In this document: in pieces, positions 8,152-17,357 of the stretch | Layout of the letters: each line of letters begins with the position of its first letter | How positions within the stretch are numbered: the stretch's first letter is position 1 | Origin: Clostridia bacterium | GTDB taxonomy: Bacteria; Bacillota; Clostridia; Oscillospirales; Acutalibacteraceae | Direction of reading: 5' to 3' | DNA length: 64,000 nt | Assembly: GCA_017503135.1 (NCBI GenBank) | Contig: JAFVTQ010000004.1 | Span: 124,001-188,000, forward strand | Translations under genes and position numbers: made by a program | The notes under the pieces: generated by a model | What the model was told of the DNA's origin: nothing | Seen by the model: only the letters and a program-made list of their open reading frames with translations | Databases searched by the model: none

Positions 8152-9171
8152 ATGAAAATTTTAGCAATCGAAAGTTCATGCGACGAAACTGCTGCAGCCG
8201 TTGTTGAAGACGGCAGAGATGTATTGTCAAATGTAGTATCAACTCAAATTGAAAAACATAAAATATTTGGTGGCGTTGTGCCTGAAATCGCATCAAGATT
8301 ACATACTGAGAACATCTCTTGGGTTGTTCAGAAGGCACTCGCAGATGCAAACTGCACACTTGACGATATTGATGCTATCGGCGTTACCTATGCACCGGGA
8401 CTTATCGGCGCATTGCTTGTTGGGGTGAACTATGCAAAGGGATTAGCTCTTGCAAGTGGCAAACCATTGGTGCCCGTGCATCATCTTCGTTCACATATTG
8501 CGGCAAACTATATCACACATAAAGATTTAAAACCACCATTTATGTGCCTTGTGGTGTCAGGTGGTAACACATTGCTTTGCAAGGTGAATGATTACACAGA
8601 TTTTGAAGTTATTGGTCGCACCCGTGACGACGCGGCAGGTGAGGCTATGGATAAAGCTGCTCGCACTTTGGGGCTTCCCTATCCCGGTGGTGTGAATTTG
8701 GATAAAATTTCAAAAGATGGGGATAATACAAAATATCAGTTCCCTAAGCCAAGGGTTGATGGTTGTCCGTTGGATTTTAGTTTTTCGGGACTTAAAACAT
8801 CTGTAATAAACCTTGTTCACAACGCAGAGCAAAAGGGCGAAGAAGTGAATCCTGCTGATGTGGGTGCATCTTTTATCAATGGTGTTGTGAATTGCCTTTG
8901 CGAAAACACAGAAAAAGCAATGGAAATGACAAAAGCAAAAACTCTTGTATTAGCAGGTGGTGTTTCTGCAAACTCTGTGCTTCGTAGCAGAATGGAAACG
9001 CTCGCAAATAAAAAGGGCTGGACACTCTATTTGCCTGATTTGTCCCTTTGTGGCGATAATGCTGCAATGGTTGGAGCACAGGGTTATTTTGAATTCTTAA
9101 AAGGGCAAAGGGCTACTATGGCACTCAACGGAAAAGCAACTGCAGATATTTCAGTGGACTATGAAGAATAA
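8152..9171 (+). CDS. tsaD: tRNA t6A37 threonylcarbamoyltransferase TsaD
   Basis: TsaD transfers the threonylcarbamoyl group to A37 of ANN-reading tRNAs, working with TsaB and TsaE. The 339 residues match the family (Kae1/Qri7/TsaD). Visible features are the N-terminal AIESSCDETA block, the metal-binding HxxxH (His111 and His115, in HHLRSH), and the ATPase elements VVSGGNT and LAGGVSAN. Bacterial members more often read HHxEGH, so the RS pair inside the motif is a small oddity. It overlaps nothing but follows the RimI fusion by two bases, behind AAAGGAAA. tsaB and tsaE are not in the window. Confidence 0.97.
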   Translation: MKILAIESSCDETAAAVVEDGRDVLSNVVSTQIEKHKIFGGVVPEIASRLHTENISWVVQKALADANCTLDDIDAIGVTYAPGLIGALLVGVNYAKGLALASGKPLVPVHHLRSHIAANYITHKDLKPPFMCLVVSGGNTLLCKVNDYTDFEVIGRTRDDAAGEAMDKAARTLGLPYPGGVNLDKISKDGDNTKYQFPKPRVDGCPLDFSFSGLKTSVINLVHNAEQKGEEVNPADVGASFINGVVNCLCENTEKAMEMTKAKTLVLAGGVSANSVLRSRMETLANKKGWTLYLPDLSLCGDNAAMVGAQGYFEFLKGQRATMALNGKATADISVDYEE

Positions 9172-9231
9172 AAACTGTATAAATATATAAAAACTATATA
9201 TTAAATTGACAATTTATTAACATTTTACCTA

Positions 9232-9260
9232 TTGAACATTTTGGTAATTTAAGGTATAAT
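9232..9260 (+). promoter_or_regulatory. Sigma-A promoter of pckG
   Basis: TTGAAC (9232-9237) and TATAAT (9255-9260) are 17 bases apart. The leader of about 65 bases to the ATG contains a strong AAAGGAG site. A second TTGACA lies at about 9206 without a matching -10 box. Confidence 0.8.
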
Positions 9261-9333
9261 AAATACACCAAAATTAAACTGGGTAGTTTGGTATTTTTTT
9301 CGAAAAGAAATTTTAATAAAGGAGTAAGGAAAT

Positions 9334-11124
9334 ATGGCACTTACAAAGAACAAGACAATCCTTGAATGGATTGACAAACAAGTTGAGCTCGTTAAACCTG
9401 ACAATATTGTTTGGATTGACGGTAGCGAAGAACAAATTGAAGCTCTTCGTGCAGAAGCTTGTGCAACTGGTGAAATGGTAAAACTTAATCAGGACCTTCT
9501 TCCTGATTGCTACTACCACAAAACAGCAGTTAACGACGTTGCTCGTGTTGAAGACAGAACTCTTATCTGCTCAAAGAAAGAAGAAGATGCAGGTCCAACA
9601 AACCATTGGATGGACCCTGAAAAAGCATACGCTATGCTTTATGATATTGCAAAAGACAGCTACAAGGGTAGAACAATGTATGTTATCCCTTATTCAATGG
9701 GCCCTGTTGGTTCACCTCTTGCAAAGGTTGGTATTGAGCTTACAGACTCAATCTATGTTGTTCTTAATATGGTAATTATGACTCGTGTTGGCAAAGCAGT
9801 TATGGATGCTTTCGGTGACGAGAGCAACGACTGGGTTCGTGGTCTTCACTGTAAGTGTGACATCGACGCAGAAAAGAGATGGATTTGCCAGTTCCCTGAA
9901 GATAACACAATCATTTCAGTTAACTCAGGTTACGGCGGAAATGTTCTTCTCGGTAAAAAATGCTTTGCTCTTCGTATTGCTTCATATCAGGGTAAAAACG
10001 AAGGTTGGCAGGCTGAGCATATGCTCATTCTTGGTATCGAAAATCCACAGGGCGAAGTTAAGTACATCTGTGCTGCTTTCCCATCAGCTTGTGGTAAAAC
10101 AAACCTTGCAATGCTTATTCCACCAGAAGGATATCAGGCAAAGGGTTATAAAGTATGGTGCGTAGGTGACGATATTTCTTGGATTAGAAAAGGCGCAGAC
10201 GGCAGACTTTATGCTATCAACCCAGAAAACGGTTTCTTCGGTGTTGCTCCTGGTACAAATGTTAAGTCAAATCCAAATGCTCTCGCTTCAACAAAGAAGG
10301 GCACAATCTTTACAAACGTTGCTCGTAACCTTGACGACAATACAGTTTGGTGGGAAGGTCTTGACAAGAACCCACCTGTAAATGCAGTTGAATGGACAGG
10401 TATCGAAACAAATGGTGTTGAATGGAAAGCAGAAGGCAAGAACCTTGCTCATCCAAACAGCCGTTTCACAGCTCCTGCTGTTAACTGCCCATGCATCAGC
10501 TCTGAATTCGAAAATCCGGCAGGTGTTCCAATCTCTGCTTTCGTATTCGGTGGCCGTCGAGCAAAGCTTGCTCCGCTTGTATATCAGTCACGTGACTGGA
10601 ATCACGGTGTATTCGTTGGTTCAATTATGGCTTCTGAAACAACAGCAGCTGCAGCAGGTGCAGTAGGTGTTGTTCGTCGTGACCCAATGGCAATGCTTCC
10701 ATTCTGCGGTTACAATATGGGTGACTACTGGCAGCACTGGATTGACATTGGTAAGACTCTTGATGCTGACAAAGCACCAAAAATCTTCAATGTTAACTGG
10801 TTCAGAAAAGACGATGAAGGCAACTTTATGTGGCCAGGTTTCGGTGACAACCTTCGTGTTCTTGAATGGATTATCAAGCGTTGCGAAAACGAAGTAGATG
10901 CTCAAGAAACAGCAATCGGTTACCTTCCATATGCTAAAGACATCAACATTGAAGGTCTTGAAGGTGAAGTTACACTTGAATCACTTGAAAGCATTCTTGA
11001 CGTTGATAAAGACCTTTGGGCAGCAGAGGCTGACGGTATCGCAGAATTCTACGGTAAGTTCGGCGACAAGCTTCCTGAGACACTCAAGGAAGAACTTGAA
11101 ACACTCAAAGCAAATCTTAAATAA
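9334..11124 (+). CDS. pckG: Phosphoenolpyruvate carboxykinase (GTP)
   Basis: The enzyme interconverts oxaloacetate and phosphoenolpyruvate with GTP/GDP in the cytoplasm. The 596 residues fit the GTP-dependent family rather than the shorter ATP family. The phosphate-binding loop is PSACGKTN, the guanine-site block FGGRRAKLAPLVYQSRDW is present, and the characteristic GYNMGDYWQHW follows. In anaerobic Clostridia this enzyme often runs toward oxaloacetate to make C4 acids, or serves gluconeogenesis; ppdK at the far end of the window acts on the same PEP node. It is monocistronic, with a strong promoter and terminator, and its Ala/Gly-rich, regular codons suggest high expression. Confidence 0.96.
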   Translation: MALTKNKTILEWIDKQVELVKPDNIVWIDGSEEQIEALRAEACATGEMVKLNQDLLPDCYYHKTAVNDVARVEDRTLICSKKEEDAGPTNHWMDPEKAYAMLYDIAKDSYKGRTMYVIPYSMGPVGSPLAKVGIELTDSIYVVLNMVIMTRVGKAVMDAFGDESNDWVRGLHCKCDIDAEKRWICQFPEDNTIISVNSGYGGNVLLGKKCFALRIASYQGKNEGWQAEHMLILGIENPQGEVKYICAAFPSACGKTNLAMLIPPEGYQAKGYKVWCVGDDISWIRKGADGRLYAINPENGFFGVAPGTNVKSNPNALASTKKGTIFTNVARNLDDNTVWWEGLDKNPPVNAVEWTGIETNGVEWKAEGKNLAHPNSRFTAPAVNCPCISSEFENPAGVPISAFVFGGRRAKLAPLVYQSRDWNHGVFVGSIMASETTAAAAGAVGVVRRDPMAMLPFCGYNMGDYWQHWIDIGKTLDADKAPKIFNVNWFRKDDEGNFMWPGFGDNLRVLEWIIKRCENEVDAQETAIGYLPYAKDINIEGLEGEVTLESLESILDVDKDLWAAEADGIAEFYGKFGDKLPETLKEELETLKANLK

Positions 11125-11128
11125 AATA

Positions 11129-11156
11129 AAACGAGGTCGAAAGACCTCGTTTTTTA
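11129..11156 (+). terminator. Terminator of pckG
   Basis: The stem ACGAGGTC/GACCTCGT with a GAAA loop is followed by a T run. Confidence 0.92.
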
Positions 11157-11177
11157 ATGCAAAATCCAAAATATAAA

Positions 11178-11210
11178 CCAAACGGGTGATTATTGAATCA
11201 CCCGTTTTTG
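11178..11210. terminator. Second, possibly bidirectional terminator between pckG and ung
   Basis: The stem AACGGGTGATT/AATCACCCGTT has a T run on the plus side and a weaker T-rich tail on the minus side. It lies between convergent genes and probably ends ung transcription as well. Confidence 0.65.
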
Positions 11211-11241
11211 TTTAATAAATCTGATTTTATAAAATTGTGTA

Positions 11242-11910
11242 TTACTTTATCTGCCAGTCGATTTCTAAAAGTCCCTTTGATTTCAAAAAGTCATTTGCTT
11301 TTTTGAAATGGTTATTGCCGAAAAATCCATTATAAGCAGAAAGGGGGCTGGGGTGTGCTGATTCTAACACAAGGTGATTTGGGTTAGTAATGATTTTTTT
11401 CTTTGCTCTTGCATTTGCACCCCAAAGTAAAAATACCATTGGCTCAGGTCTTTGATTCAAGAGTGAAATAATGTTATCTGTAAAAATCTCCCAACCCATT
11501 CCTTTGTGCGAATTTGGTTGGCTTTCTCTGACGGTGAGCACCGTGTTGAGCATTAATACGCCTTGCTCTGCCCAATATGTAAGCTCGCCGTGGTCGGGGA
11601 TAGAATAGCCATATTCTGCATAAATTTCTTTATACATATTCTGTAAAGATGGTGGCGCTTTAACACCTTTTTTTACAGAAAAGCAAAGTCCGTGAGCCTG
11701 ATTTGGTTGATGATATGGGTCTTGCCCAAGCATCACAACTTTAACATCTTTATAATCTGTGTATTTAAGTGCATTGAATATGTCGTTCATATTAGGATAT
11801 ATGGTCTGTGTTTTATATTCCTGCACCAAAAATTTTCTCAAATTGAGATAATAGGGCTTCTGAAATTCGTCTTTTAAAAGAATGTCCCAAGAATTATTAA
11901 ACTGTACCAT
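11242..11910 (-). CDS. ung: Uracil-DNA glycosylase
   Basis: UNG removes uracil from DNA to start base-excision repair. The 222 residues are the usual family-1 length. The water-activating motif GQDPYHQP and the DNA-intercalation motif [12 protein letters not shown] are intact, as is LLLWGANA-like FLLWGANA. It overlaps the end of murC by 14 bases on the same strand, so the two are read as one transcript with murC first. This repair/cell-wall pairing has no obvious functional meaning. The identification is secure. Confidence 0.97.
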   Translation of the reverse strand: MVQFNNSWDILLKDEFQKPYYLNLRKFLVQEYKTQTIYPNMNDIFNALKYTDYKDVKVVMLGQDPYHQPNQAHGLCFSVKKGVKAPPSLQNMYKEIYAEYGYSIPDHGELTYWAEQGVLMLNTVLTVRESQPNSHKGMGWEIFTDNIISLLNQRPEPMVFLLWGANARAKKKIITNPNHLVLESAHPSPLSAYNGFFGNNHFKKANDFLKSKGLLEIDWQIK

Positions 11911-13282
11911 TTTTTAATCTCTCAATCATCATAAATGCAGATTTATAAATGTCACCACAACCCATTGTGAGAACAAGGTCGCCGGCTTTTGCATTTTTCA
12001 AAACATAATCTGCAACTTCTTCCTGTGTGTTAAACCAAACAGAGTTTGGAATTTTCTCTGCTAATTGTGATGTGTAAATATCATAGGTGTTCACTTCACG
12101 TGAGCCCATAATTTCTGTCATAACACATCTGTCAGGGATTTTAAGAACATCAACGAATTCATCAAAATGCATTGCAGTTCTTGAATATGTGAATGGTTGG
12201 AACACAGCCCAAACTGTGTTATAGCCCATTTTCATTGCCGCATCAAGTGTAACTTTGAGTTCAGCAGGGTGGTGTGCGTAGTCATCAACAAAGTCAATTC
12301 CGTTATATGTTCCTAAATCCTCAAAACGACGACCTGCACCTTTGAATTCTTGTAAACCTTTAATGCAGTCTTCGAACTTTGCGCCTGAATAAATTGCAGA
12401 TGCTATAGCAGCAAGAGCATTGAGTACATTGTGAATACCCGGAATTGAAAGCTGGACCGTGCCTAACTTTTCACCCTTATACATCACATCGAATTTTGTG
12501 AATGCACCTTTATATTCTTCAATGTTTTCTGCATAGTAATCGTTTTTAGAGTCAAAACCGAATGAAATCATTTCTTTGCCCTTAATGTCTTTAATAGCTT
12601 TAAGGGTGTTTTCATCATCACCGTTATAAATAATTGCCTTTGTAGCAGACTTTGCAAACTTTGTGAAGCTTAAAATAAGATTATCCATTGTCTTGAAATA
12701 TTCAAGGTGGTCTTCATCAATGTTGAGAATAACAGCAACGTCAGGACTCATTTTAAGGAAGGTGTCCTGATATTCGCAAGATTCCATAACGATTGTTTCA
12801 GTATTACCAACTCTGCCGTAACTGTTTGTAAGTGGTAATTTGCCACCAATTACTGCAGATGGGTCAAGCCCGGCTTCAATCATAGTCTGCACAGTAAGTG
12901 AAGTTACAGTTGTCTTTCCGTGTGTGCCACAAATACCAATGCAATTTGAAAATTGACGAGAAACTTCACCCAATAATTCGGCTCTTTGGAATGTAGGAAT
13001 CCCACTTTCAAGCGCAGCTTTTAATTCTGGATTTTCTTTTGAAATAGCAGCAGAATAAACCACCATTTCTGCACCTTCGATATTTTCAGCTCTTTGTCCC
13101 ATCATAACCTTAATTCCCATTTTACGAATACGGTCAACGATTGAACTTTCGTTGTTGTCAGAGCCTTGCAAGGTATACCCTTTGCTATGCAAAATTTCAG
13201 CAAGTGGACACATACCACTTCCACCGATTCCAATAAAATGTATTGTTTTTACAGCCTTTAAAACCTTTGAAATTTCATTCAT
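11897..13282 (-). CDS. murC: UDP-N-acetylmuramate-L-alanine ligase
   Basis: MurC adds L-alanine to UDP-MurNAc, the first peptide step of peptidoglycan synthesis, using ATP in the cytoplasm. The ATG at 13282 starts [12 protein letters not shown] codons just upstream belong to the ribosome-binding region GGTGGTGA. The 461 residues show the UDP-binding start [14 protein letters not shown], the ATP loop GTHGKTT, and the C-terminal DDYAHHP block that marks MurC/Mpl. The usual dcw neighbours are absent; here murC leads a two-gene operon with ung. Confidence 0.96.
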   Translation of the reverse strand: MNEISKVLKAVKTIHFIGIGGSGMCPLAEILHSKGYTLQGSDNNESSIVDRIRKMGIKVMMGQRAENIEGAEMVVYSAAISKENPELKAALESGIPTFQRAELLGEVSRQFSNCIGICGTHGKTTVTSLTVQTMIEAGLDPSAVIGGKLPLTNSYGRVGNTETIVMESCEYQDTFLKMSPDVAVILNIDEDHLEYFKTMDNLILSFTKFAKSATKAIIYNGDDENTLKAIKDIKGKEMISFGFDSKNDYYAENIEEYKGAFTKFDVMYKGEKLGTVQLSIPGIHNVLNALAAIASAIYSGAKFEDCIKGLQEFKGAGRRFEDLGTYNGIDFVDDYAHHPAELKVTLDAAMKMGYNTVWAVFQPFTYSRTAMHFDEFVDVLKIPDRCVMTEIMGSREVNTYDIYTSQLAEKIPNSVWFNTQEEVADYVLKNAKAGDLVLTMGCGDIYKSAFMMIERLKNGTV

Positions 13283-13337
13283 ATTTATCACCACCCATTA
13301 TTATATTGTATTTTTATAAAAAATTAAACCCCTAATC

Positions 13338-13364
13338 ACCAAAATTTTGAAAAAACATAACATA
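13338..13364 (+). promoter_or_regulatory. Possible sigma-K-type promoter of dpaAB
   Basis: CATAACATA (13356-13364) fits the sigma-K -10 pattern CATANNNTA, and an AC dinucleotide 16 bases upstream fits its short -35 element. dpaAB is mother-cell expressed in Bacillus, so the match makes sense, but the consensus is loose. Confidence 0.4.
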
Positions 13365-13387
13365 GTAATAGGCAAGGGGGATGAATT

Positions 13388-14233
13388 ATGAGAAATATCG
13401 TAATAGTTGGTGGAGATAAAAGACAAAAATACCTTAAAGAATATTTAGTGGCGCAAGGGTTTGATGTTGCATCCTATGGGCTTTTTGATTGGGATGACGA
13501 TACGGATAAACTCAAAAGTGTGCTTCGTGAAAATTCTTTGGTGGTGCTTCCGCTTCCTGCAACGCGAAACGACCAGACGATTATTATGCCATTTTCAAAA
13601 CGAGAAATGTCAATAGACCGATTGATTTCATTTTTAGGTCGTGAAAATCTCGTGTTTGGTGGAATAATCAAAGGTGAATTGTTATCTCGTCTTCGCGAAA
13701 CAGAAATACCCTTTGTTGATTATTATGACGACTCTTTTATTGAAAAGAATGCTGTTTTGACGGCTTTTGGCACACTTAAAATCTTGCTTGAACACATTGA
13801 CTTTGCATTACCTTTAGGAAAATATGCCATAACGGGATATGGCAGAGTCGCTAGAGAGACAACGGCACTTTTAAAGTCCCTTTCTTGTGACATAACTGTT
13901 TTTGCACGAAATCCATCTCAAAGAGAAGATGCAATAATCAAAGGTTGCAAAGCGTTGGATATTGATGACCTTTCAATTTGTGCAAACAATTTTGATGTAA
14001 TCATAAACACTGTGCCATCACACATCATTCTTGAAGATGCCCTTAAAAACATAAATAAAAACAAAAAAATAATCGAACTTGCTTCAGCACCTTATGGTCT
14101 TGATTTCGATTTAGCCCGAAAATATGGTGTTGATGTAATAAAAGCATTCGGATTACCCGGTAAATACACACCGAAAACAGCAGGGGAGATTATTGGTAAA
14201 AAAATAGAAGAATACTTGCAAAAGGAGGAATAG
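13388..14233 (+). CDS. dpaA: Dipicolinate synthase subunit A
   Basis: DpaA with DpaB converts dihydrodipicolinate to dipicolinic acid in the mother cell; the product is loaded into the spore core with calcium. The 281-residue protein has an N-terminal domain starting IVIVGGDKRQKYL and a second Rossmann domain with GYGRVARETTALL (about 149-161), as in the family. The gene starts behind AAGGGGG and is followed one base after its stop by dpaB, the standard spoVF arrangement. Together with spoIID it is good evidence that the organism forms spores. Confidence 0.95.
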   Translation: MRNIVIVGGDKRQKYLKEYLVAQGFDVASYGLFDWDDDTDKLKSVLRENSLVVLPLPATRNDQTIIMPFSKREMSIDRLISFLGRENLVFGGIIKGELLSRLRETEIPFVDYYDDSFIEKNAVLTAFGTLKILLEHIDFALPLGKYAITGYGRVARETTALLKSLSCDITVFARNPSQREDAIIKGCKALDIDDLSICANNFDVIINTVPSHIILEDALKNINKNKKIIELASAPYGLDFDLARKYGVDVIKAFGLPGKYTPKTAGEIIGKKIEEYLQKEE

Positions 14234-14234
14234 T

Positions 14235-14810
14235 ATGCAAACAAAAACAGTGGGGTTTGCCTTGTGTGGTTCCTTTTGCACATTTAAAAAAGTAATCCCA
14301 CAAATGAAAAAACTTATTGATAATGGTTATAAGGTAATCCCCATTATGTCACCAACGGCATATTCGACAGATACCCGTTTCGGCAAAGCCGAAGATTTTA
14401 ATAAAGAAATCGAAGAAATTTGCAATGCGAAAATTATATATACAATAAGTGGAGCAGAGCCTATTGGACCTAAAGAATTGCTTGACGCGTTAGTTATTGC
14501 ACCTTGCACAGGCAACACTCTCGGCAAACTGTCTAATGGGATAAGCGACACTTCAGTAACTCTTGCAACGAAGGCACATTTAAGAAATCAGCGTCCTGTA
14601 ATTATTGCAGTTTCAACAAATGATGCTCTCGGCACAAGTGCCCGAAATATCGGAACCTTGATAAATAGTAAACATATTTACTTTGTGCCAATGCGACAAG
14701 ATGACTATATTAATAAACCAAACTCAATCGTCGCAGATTTCAGATATATCCCCGACACAGTACGGGAAGTGCTTGAAACCCAAACCCAACCACAACCAAT
14801 TTTACTGTAG
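14235..14810 (+). CDS. dpaB: Dipicolinate synthase subunit B
   Basis: This 191-residue flavoprotein-fold subunit pairs with DpaA to make dipicolinic acid for spore heat resistance. It has the flavoprotein-like start GFALCGSFCTFKKV, the loop SPTAYSTDTRFG, and the block APCTGNTLGKLSNGISDTSV typical of SpoVFB. The upstream gene ends in AAAGGAGG, which serves as its ribosome-binding site, and the spacing of one base shows tight coupling. A strong terminator follows. Confidence 0.95.
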   Translation: MQTKTVGFALCGSFCTFKKVIPQMKKLIDNGYKVIPIMSPTAYSTDTRFGKAEDFNKEIEEICNAKIIYTISGAEPIGPKELLDALVIAPCTGNTLGKLSNGISDTSVTLATKAHLRNQRPVIIAVSTNDALGTSARNIGTLINSKHIYFVPMRQDDYINKPNSIVADFRYIPDTVREVLETQTQPQPILL

Positions 14811-14840
14811 TTATAAATAGTTCGATAAATTCAAATTTGT

Positions 14841-14878
14841 AAAAAAAGTCGGTTATTAAACATAACCGACTTTTTTTT
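14841..14878. terminator. Bidirectional terminator between dpaB and the sialidase-fold gene
   Basis: The stem GTCGGTTAT/ATAACCGAC is flanked by A7 and T8, so it can stop transcription from both convergent genes. Confidence 0.9.
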
Positions 14879-16163
14879 ATTTTATTAATTTTTCAACATC
14901 TGAAAGCTTGATTCGTTTTGATACAATAAAGGTTTTGCGTTTCTGCTTGCCTTTATCAGTTTTGTATGTGCCACTTTCTTTTTCTTCTGGTGAGAATACA
15001 CCATAAGAAGATGTAACGATTGTATCGTCTTTAAGCACCACATTACCACAATAACCTGTATCTGCATTTGCAACTATCGACGGTTCGTTCTGATGGTCAA
15101 GATATGTATGTGCAATCTTAATTCTGTATTGACCTTCTCTGCCGTTTTTAAGGTCGTCATAAGTGCCAACCCATGCAACCCAACCTTCAGAATACCATTT
15201 CTTTTCTCCACCGAGCTTTCGCATCTTTTTAACACGCTTACGGTTGCGCTCAATGGAACGGAATGTGATGAATAGTCGTCCGTCATCAATGTATTCTGCT
15301 TTGTGACGCTCACCATTGAGAGCAAAAGGTGCTTCTTTAGGTCTTGACCAAGTTCTACCCTCATCATTTGAGAAAATCAAAAGTGATGTGCAGGTTTTCT
15401 TGTTGCAACGAGTGATAAGACAAAGCTCGTCCCCCTTGCCACCATTGGAACGTATACATTCAACCTCGCAGACACCTGCATAGGTTTCAATTTCACGATA
15501 CTCTGACAAATAAGGCTCAGGTTTTGACCAAGTGTAATCACCATTCTCATTGAAAGTGAGAATGGTTTTATAATTTATAAATCTGTGGTCATGGAAAATG
15601 CCCATCCACTTATCAACAAATTCACCATTTTCTTTCAAACGGGTAAGCGATGCCATTGCAACAATAGGGATTATTGGCATTTCGCTGTCATTATCCCAAA
15701 AACGTTTGAATTCTGTCCAAGTTTTACCCTCATCAAGAGAAATTGAGCTGTTAAATCCACCTGGTGTTGACATTCCCGGCCACTTTGAATTTGCAGAGAT
15801 TAAAATCAGCTTTTCTTCACCATTGGTAAACTGCAAACGATATACCGTTGGTGTTTCAAGAGATTTTTCCCAAGAAGTAGGTGGATTCAGAATCTCTTTA
15901 TCATAAGAAACGCCACCATTGTCACTGATTTTTGAAAGCACCGCACCCTTGCCGTGTCCTTTTGGGTAAAATGTGAGAATGTCCCCATTGTTAAGAAGCA
16001 CAGAGTCCGGATGCCCTAAATACCCTGTGCTATCATCAACTATAGTGTTTTCAAAAAGGTATTCTAATCCTTCAGGTGTGTTTTGAAGTTTTACACTCAA
16101 ATCCACCTGAGGAATACTATAATACCCTGTTTTTTTAGAAAAAGGAGTTTTTTTGAAAAACAT
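14877..16163 (-). CDS. Sialidase-fold (BNR repeat) protein, cytosolic
   Basis: The 428 residues contain several Asp-box repeats (SDNGGVSYD, SLDEGKTWTE, SNDEGRTWSR), the mark of six-bladed sialidase-type propellers. There is no signal peptide. The N-terminal FRIP motif, whose arginine binds the sialic acid carboxylate, is not visible; the aligned stretch reads GHPDSVLLNNGDILTF. It may therefore be an intracellular hydrolase of a different sugar. The ROK kinase gene ends two bases upstream of its start, so a glycoside released here could be phosphorylated by that kinase. The substrate is not determined. Confidence 0.7.
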   Translation of the reverse strand: MFFKKTPFSKKTGYYSIPQVDLSVKLQNTPEGLEYLFENTIVDDSTGYLGHPDSVLLNNGDILTFYPKGHGKGAVLSKISDNGGVSYDKEILNPPTSWEKSLETPTVYRLQFTNGEEKLILISANSKWPGMSTPGGFNSSISLDEGKTWTEFKRFWDNDSEMPIIPIVAMASLTRLKENGEFVDKWMGIFHDHRFINYKTILTFNENGDYTWSKPEPYLSEYREIETYAGVCEVECIRSNGGKGDELCLITRCNKKTCTSLLIFSNDEGRTWSRPKEAPFALNGERHKAEYIDDGRLFITFRSIERNRKRVKKMRKLGGEKKWYSEGWVAWVGTYDDLKNGREGQYRIKIAHTYLDHQNEPSIVANADTGYCGNVVLKDDTIVTSSYGVFSPEEKESGTYKTDKGKQKRKTFIVSKRIKLSDVEKLIK

Positions 16164-16165
16164 AA

Positions 16166-17071
16166 TTATTTATTCCAAGTTTTTAATCTTTCGTTTGCAA
16201 GCCAAGCAGCACCAAGCATACCTGCTTTATTACCAAGCTGTGCTTTTTCAATTTTTACATGCTTGTAATTTGGTTCAAGCTGCATATTAACTTTATGACG
16301 TATATGACCAAGAAGCAAAATTTCTGACATAATGCCACCGCCAAGCACGATAAGTGATGGGTTGAAGATATAGCAAAGGTTACGAAGACCTAACGCGATT
16401 TCATCTTCCCATTTATCCATTTCTTCAATAACGATAGGATTTTTAAGATTTTCTTCCTTAAAAATCTCTCTGCCACTCATCTTCTTACCCATACGGTCTG
16501 AAACTGCTTTTGTGAACACACGACATGCAGAATATGCTTCATAGCAACCAATTCTGCCACAAGTGCAAGGTCTGCCGTCTTTATGAGTTGCCATATGACC
16601 AAATTCACCTGCTGCAAACTTTGAGCCACGATAAACATCCCCGTTGATATAAATGCAACCGCCAACGCCTGTGCCGTAAGTAAGACAAAGGAAGTCTTTA
16701 GCACCTCTTGCTGCACCAAAATGTGCTTCACCGATTGCTGCACAGTTAACATCATTATCTACTGCAACAGGAACATTGAATATTTTTTCAAATGTGCCAC
16801 GAAGGTCTGAATGGTTATAATTAGGAATATTGCCAACACCGTCATGAATCATGCCGTTTTCAAAATCAACCTGACCTGCAGTTGAAATGCCTATTGCGTC
16901 ATACTGACCCTCATACTCTCTAAGTTTTGATTCCATAGCATACATTACCATATTGTCAGTGTCTTCAAATTCATTTGTTGGGAATTCTTCTGAGAAAATC
17001 ATCTCAAAGTTTTCATCAACCATACCAAATTTAATGGCTGTGCCACCAACGTCAAAAGTTATGATTTTCAT
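16166..17071 (-). CDS. ROK-family sugar kinase
   Basis: ROK kinases phosphorylate glucose, N-acetylglucosamine, N-acetylmannosamine or related hexoses. The 301-residue protein has the phosphate-1 motif FDVGGTAIKFG, the catalytic region AVDNDVNCAA, GTGVGGCIYING, and the ROK zinc site CTCGRIGCYE. No DNA-binding domain is present, so it is an enzyme rather than a repressor. It is the first gene of an operon with the sialidase-fold protein, which hints at an aminosugar or N-acetylmannosamine substrate. This is inference; glucokinase activity is equally possible. Confidence 0.85.
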   Translation of the reverse strand: MKIITFDVGGTAIKFGMVDENFEMIFSEEFPTNEFEDTDNMVMYAMESKLREYEGQYDAIGISTAGQVDFENGMIHDGVGNIPNYNHSDLRGTFEKIFNVPVAVDNDVNCAAIGEAHFGAARGAKDFLCLTYGTGVGGCIYINGDVYRGSKFAAGEFGHMATHKDGRPCTCGRIGCYEAYSACRVFTKAVSDRMGKKMSGREIFKEENLKNPIVIEEMDKWEDEIALGLRNLCYIFNPSLIVLGGGIMSEILLLGHIRHKVNMQLEPNYKHVKIEKAQLGNKAGMLGAAWLANERLKTWNK

Positions 17072-17125
17072 AAATATCGTCTCCTTGTTGTATATTACAT
17101 TTACAAGTTATATATAATTAAACTA

Positions 17126-17154
17126 ATTATATAGCATTTTTTTCTCTTTGACAA
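17126..17154 (-). promoter_or_regulatory. Promoter of the ROK kinase operon
   Basis: On the minus strand TTGTCA (17149-17154) and TATAAT (17126-17131) are 17 bases apart, about 55 bases before the start codon. Confidence 0.8.
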
Positions 17155-17240
17155 TAACTAAATGAAAAAATCTTAATTATTATTGTGTGCCAAAATAAAA
17201 CACCCTTTTTTGTATAAAATGTGAATTTTTAAAAATCCAC

Positions 17241-17269
17241 TTGTATATTTATTTAAAATAGTATAAAAT
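17241..17269 (+). promoter_or_regulatory. Promoter of the parvulin foldase gene
   Basis: TTGTAT (17241-17246) and TAAAAT (17264-17269) are 17 bases apart. The rest of the 270-base divergent intergenic region is AT-rich without other recognisable features. Confidence 0.5.
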
Positions 17270-17357
17270 AAGTACATTAATGTAAAAAAGTGTACCTGTT
17301 TGTTATAGCTTTTTTATTTAATCTTAAAATCAAAGATATGTAAAGGTGGTTTTTCCT

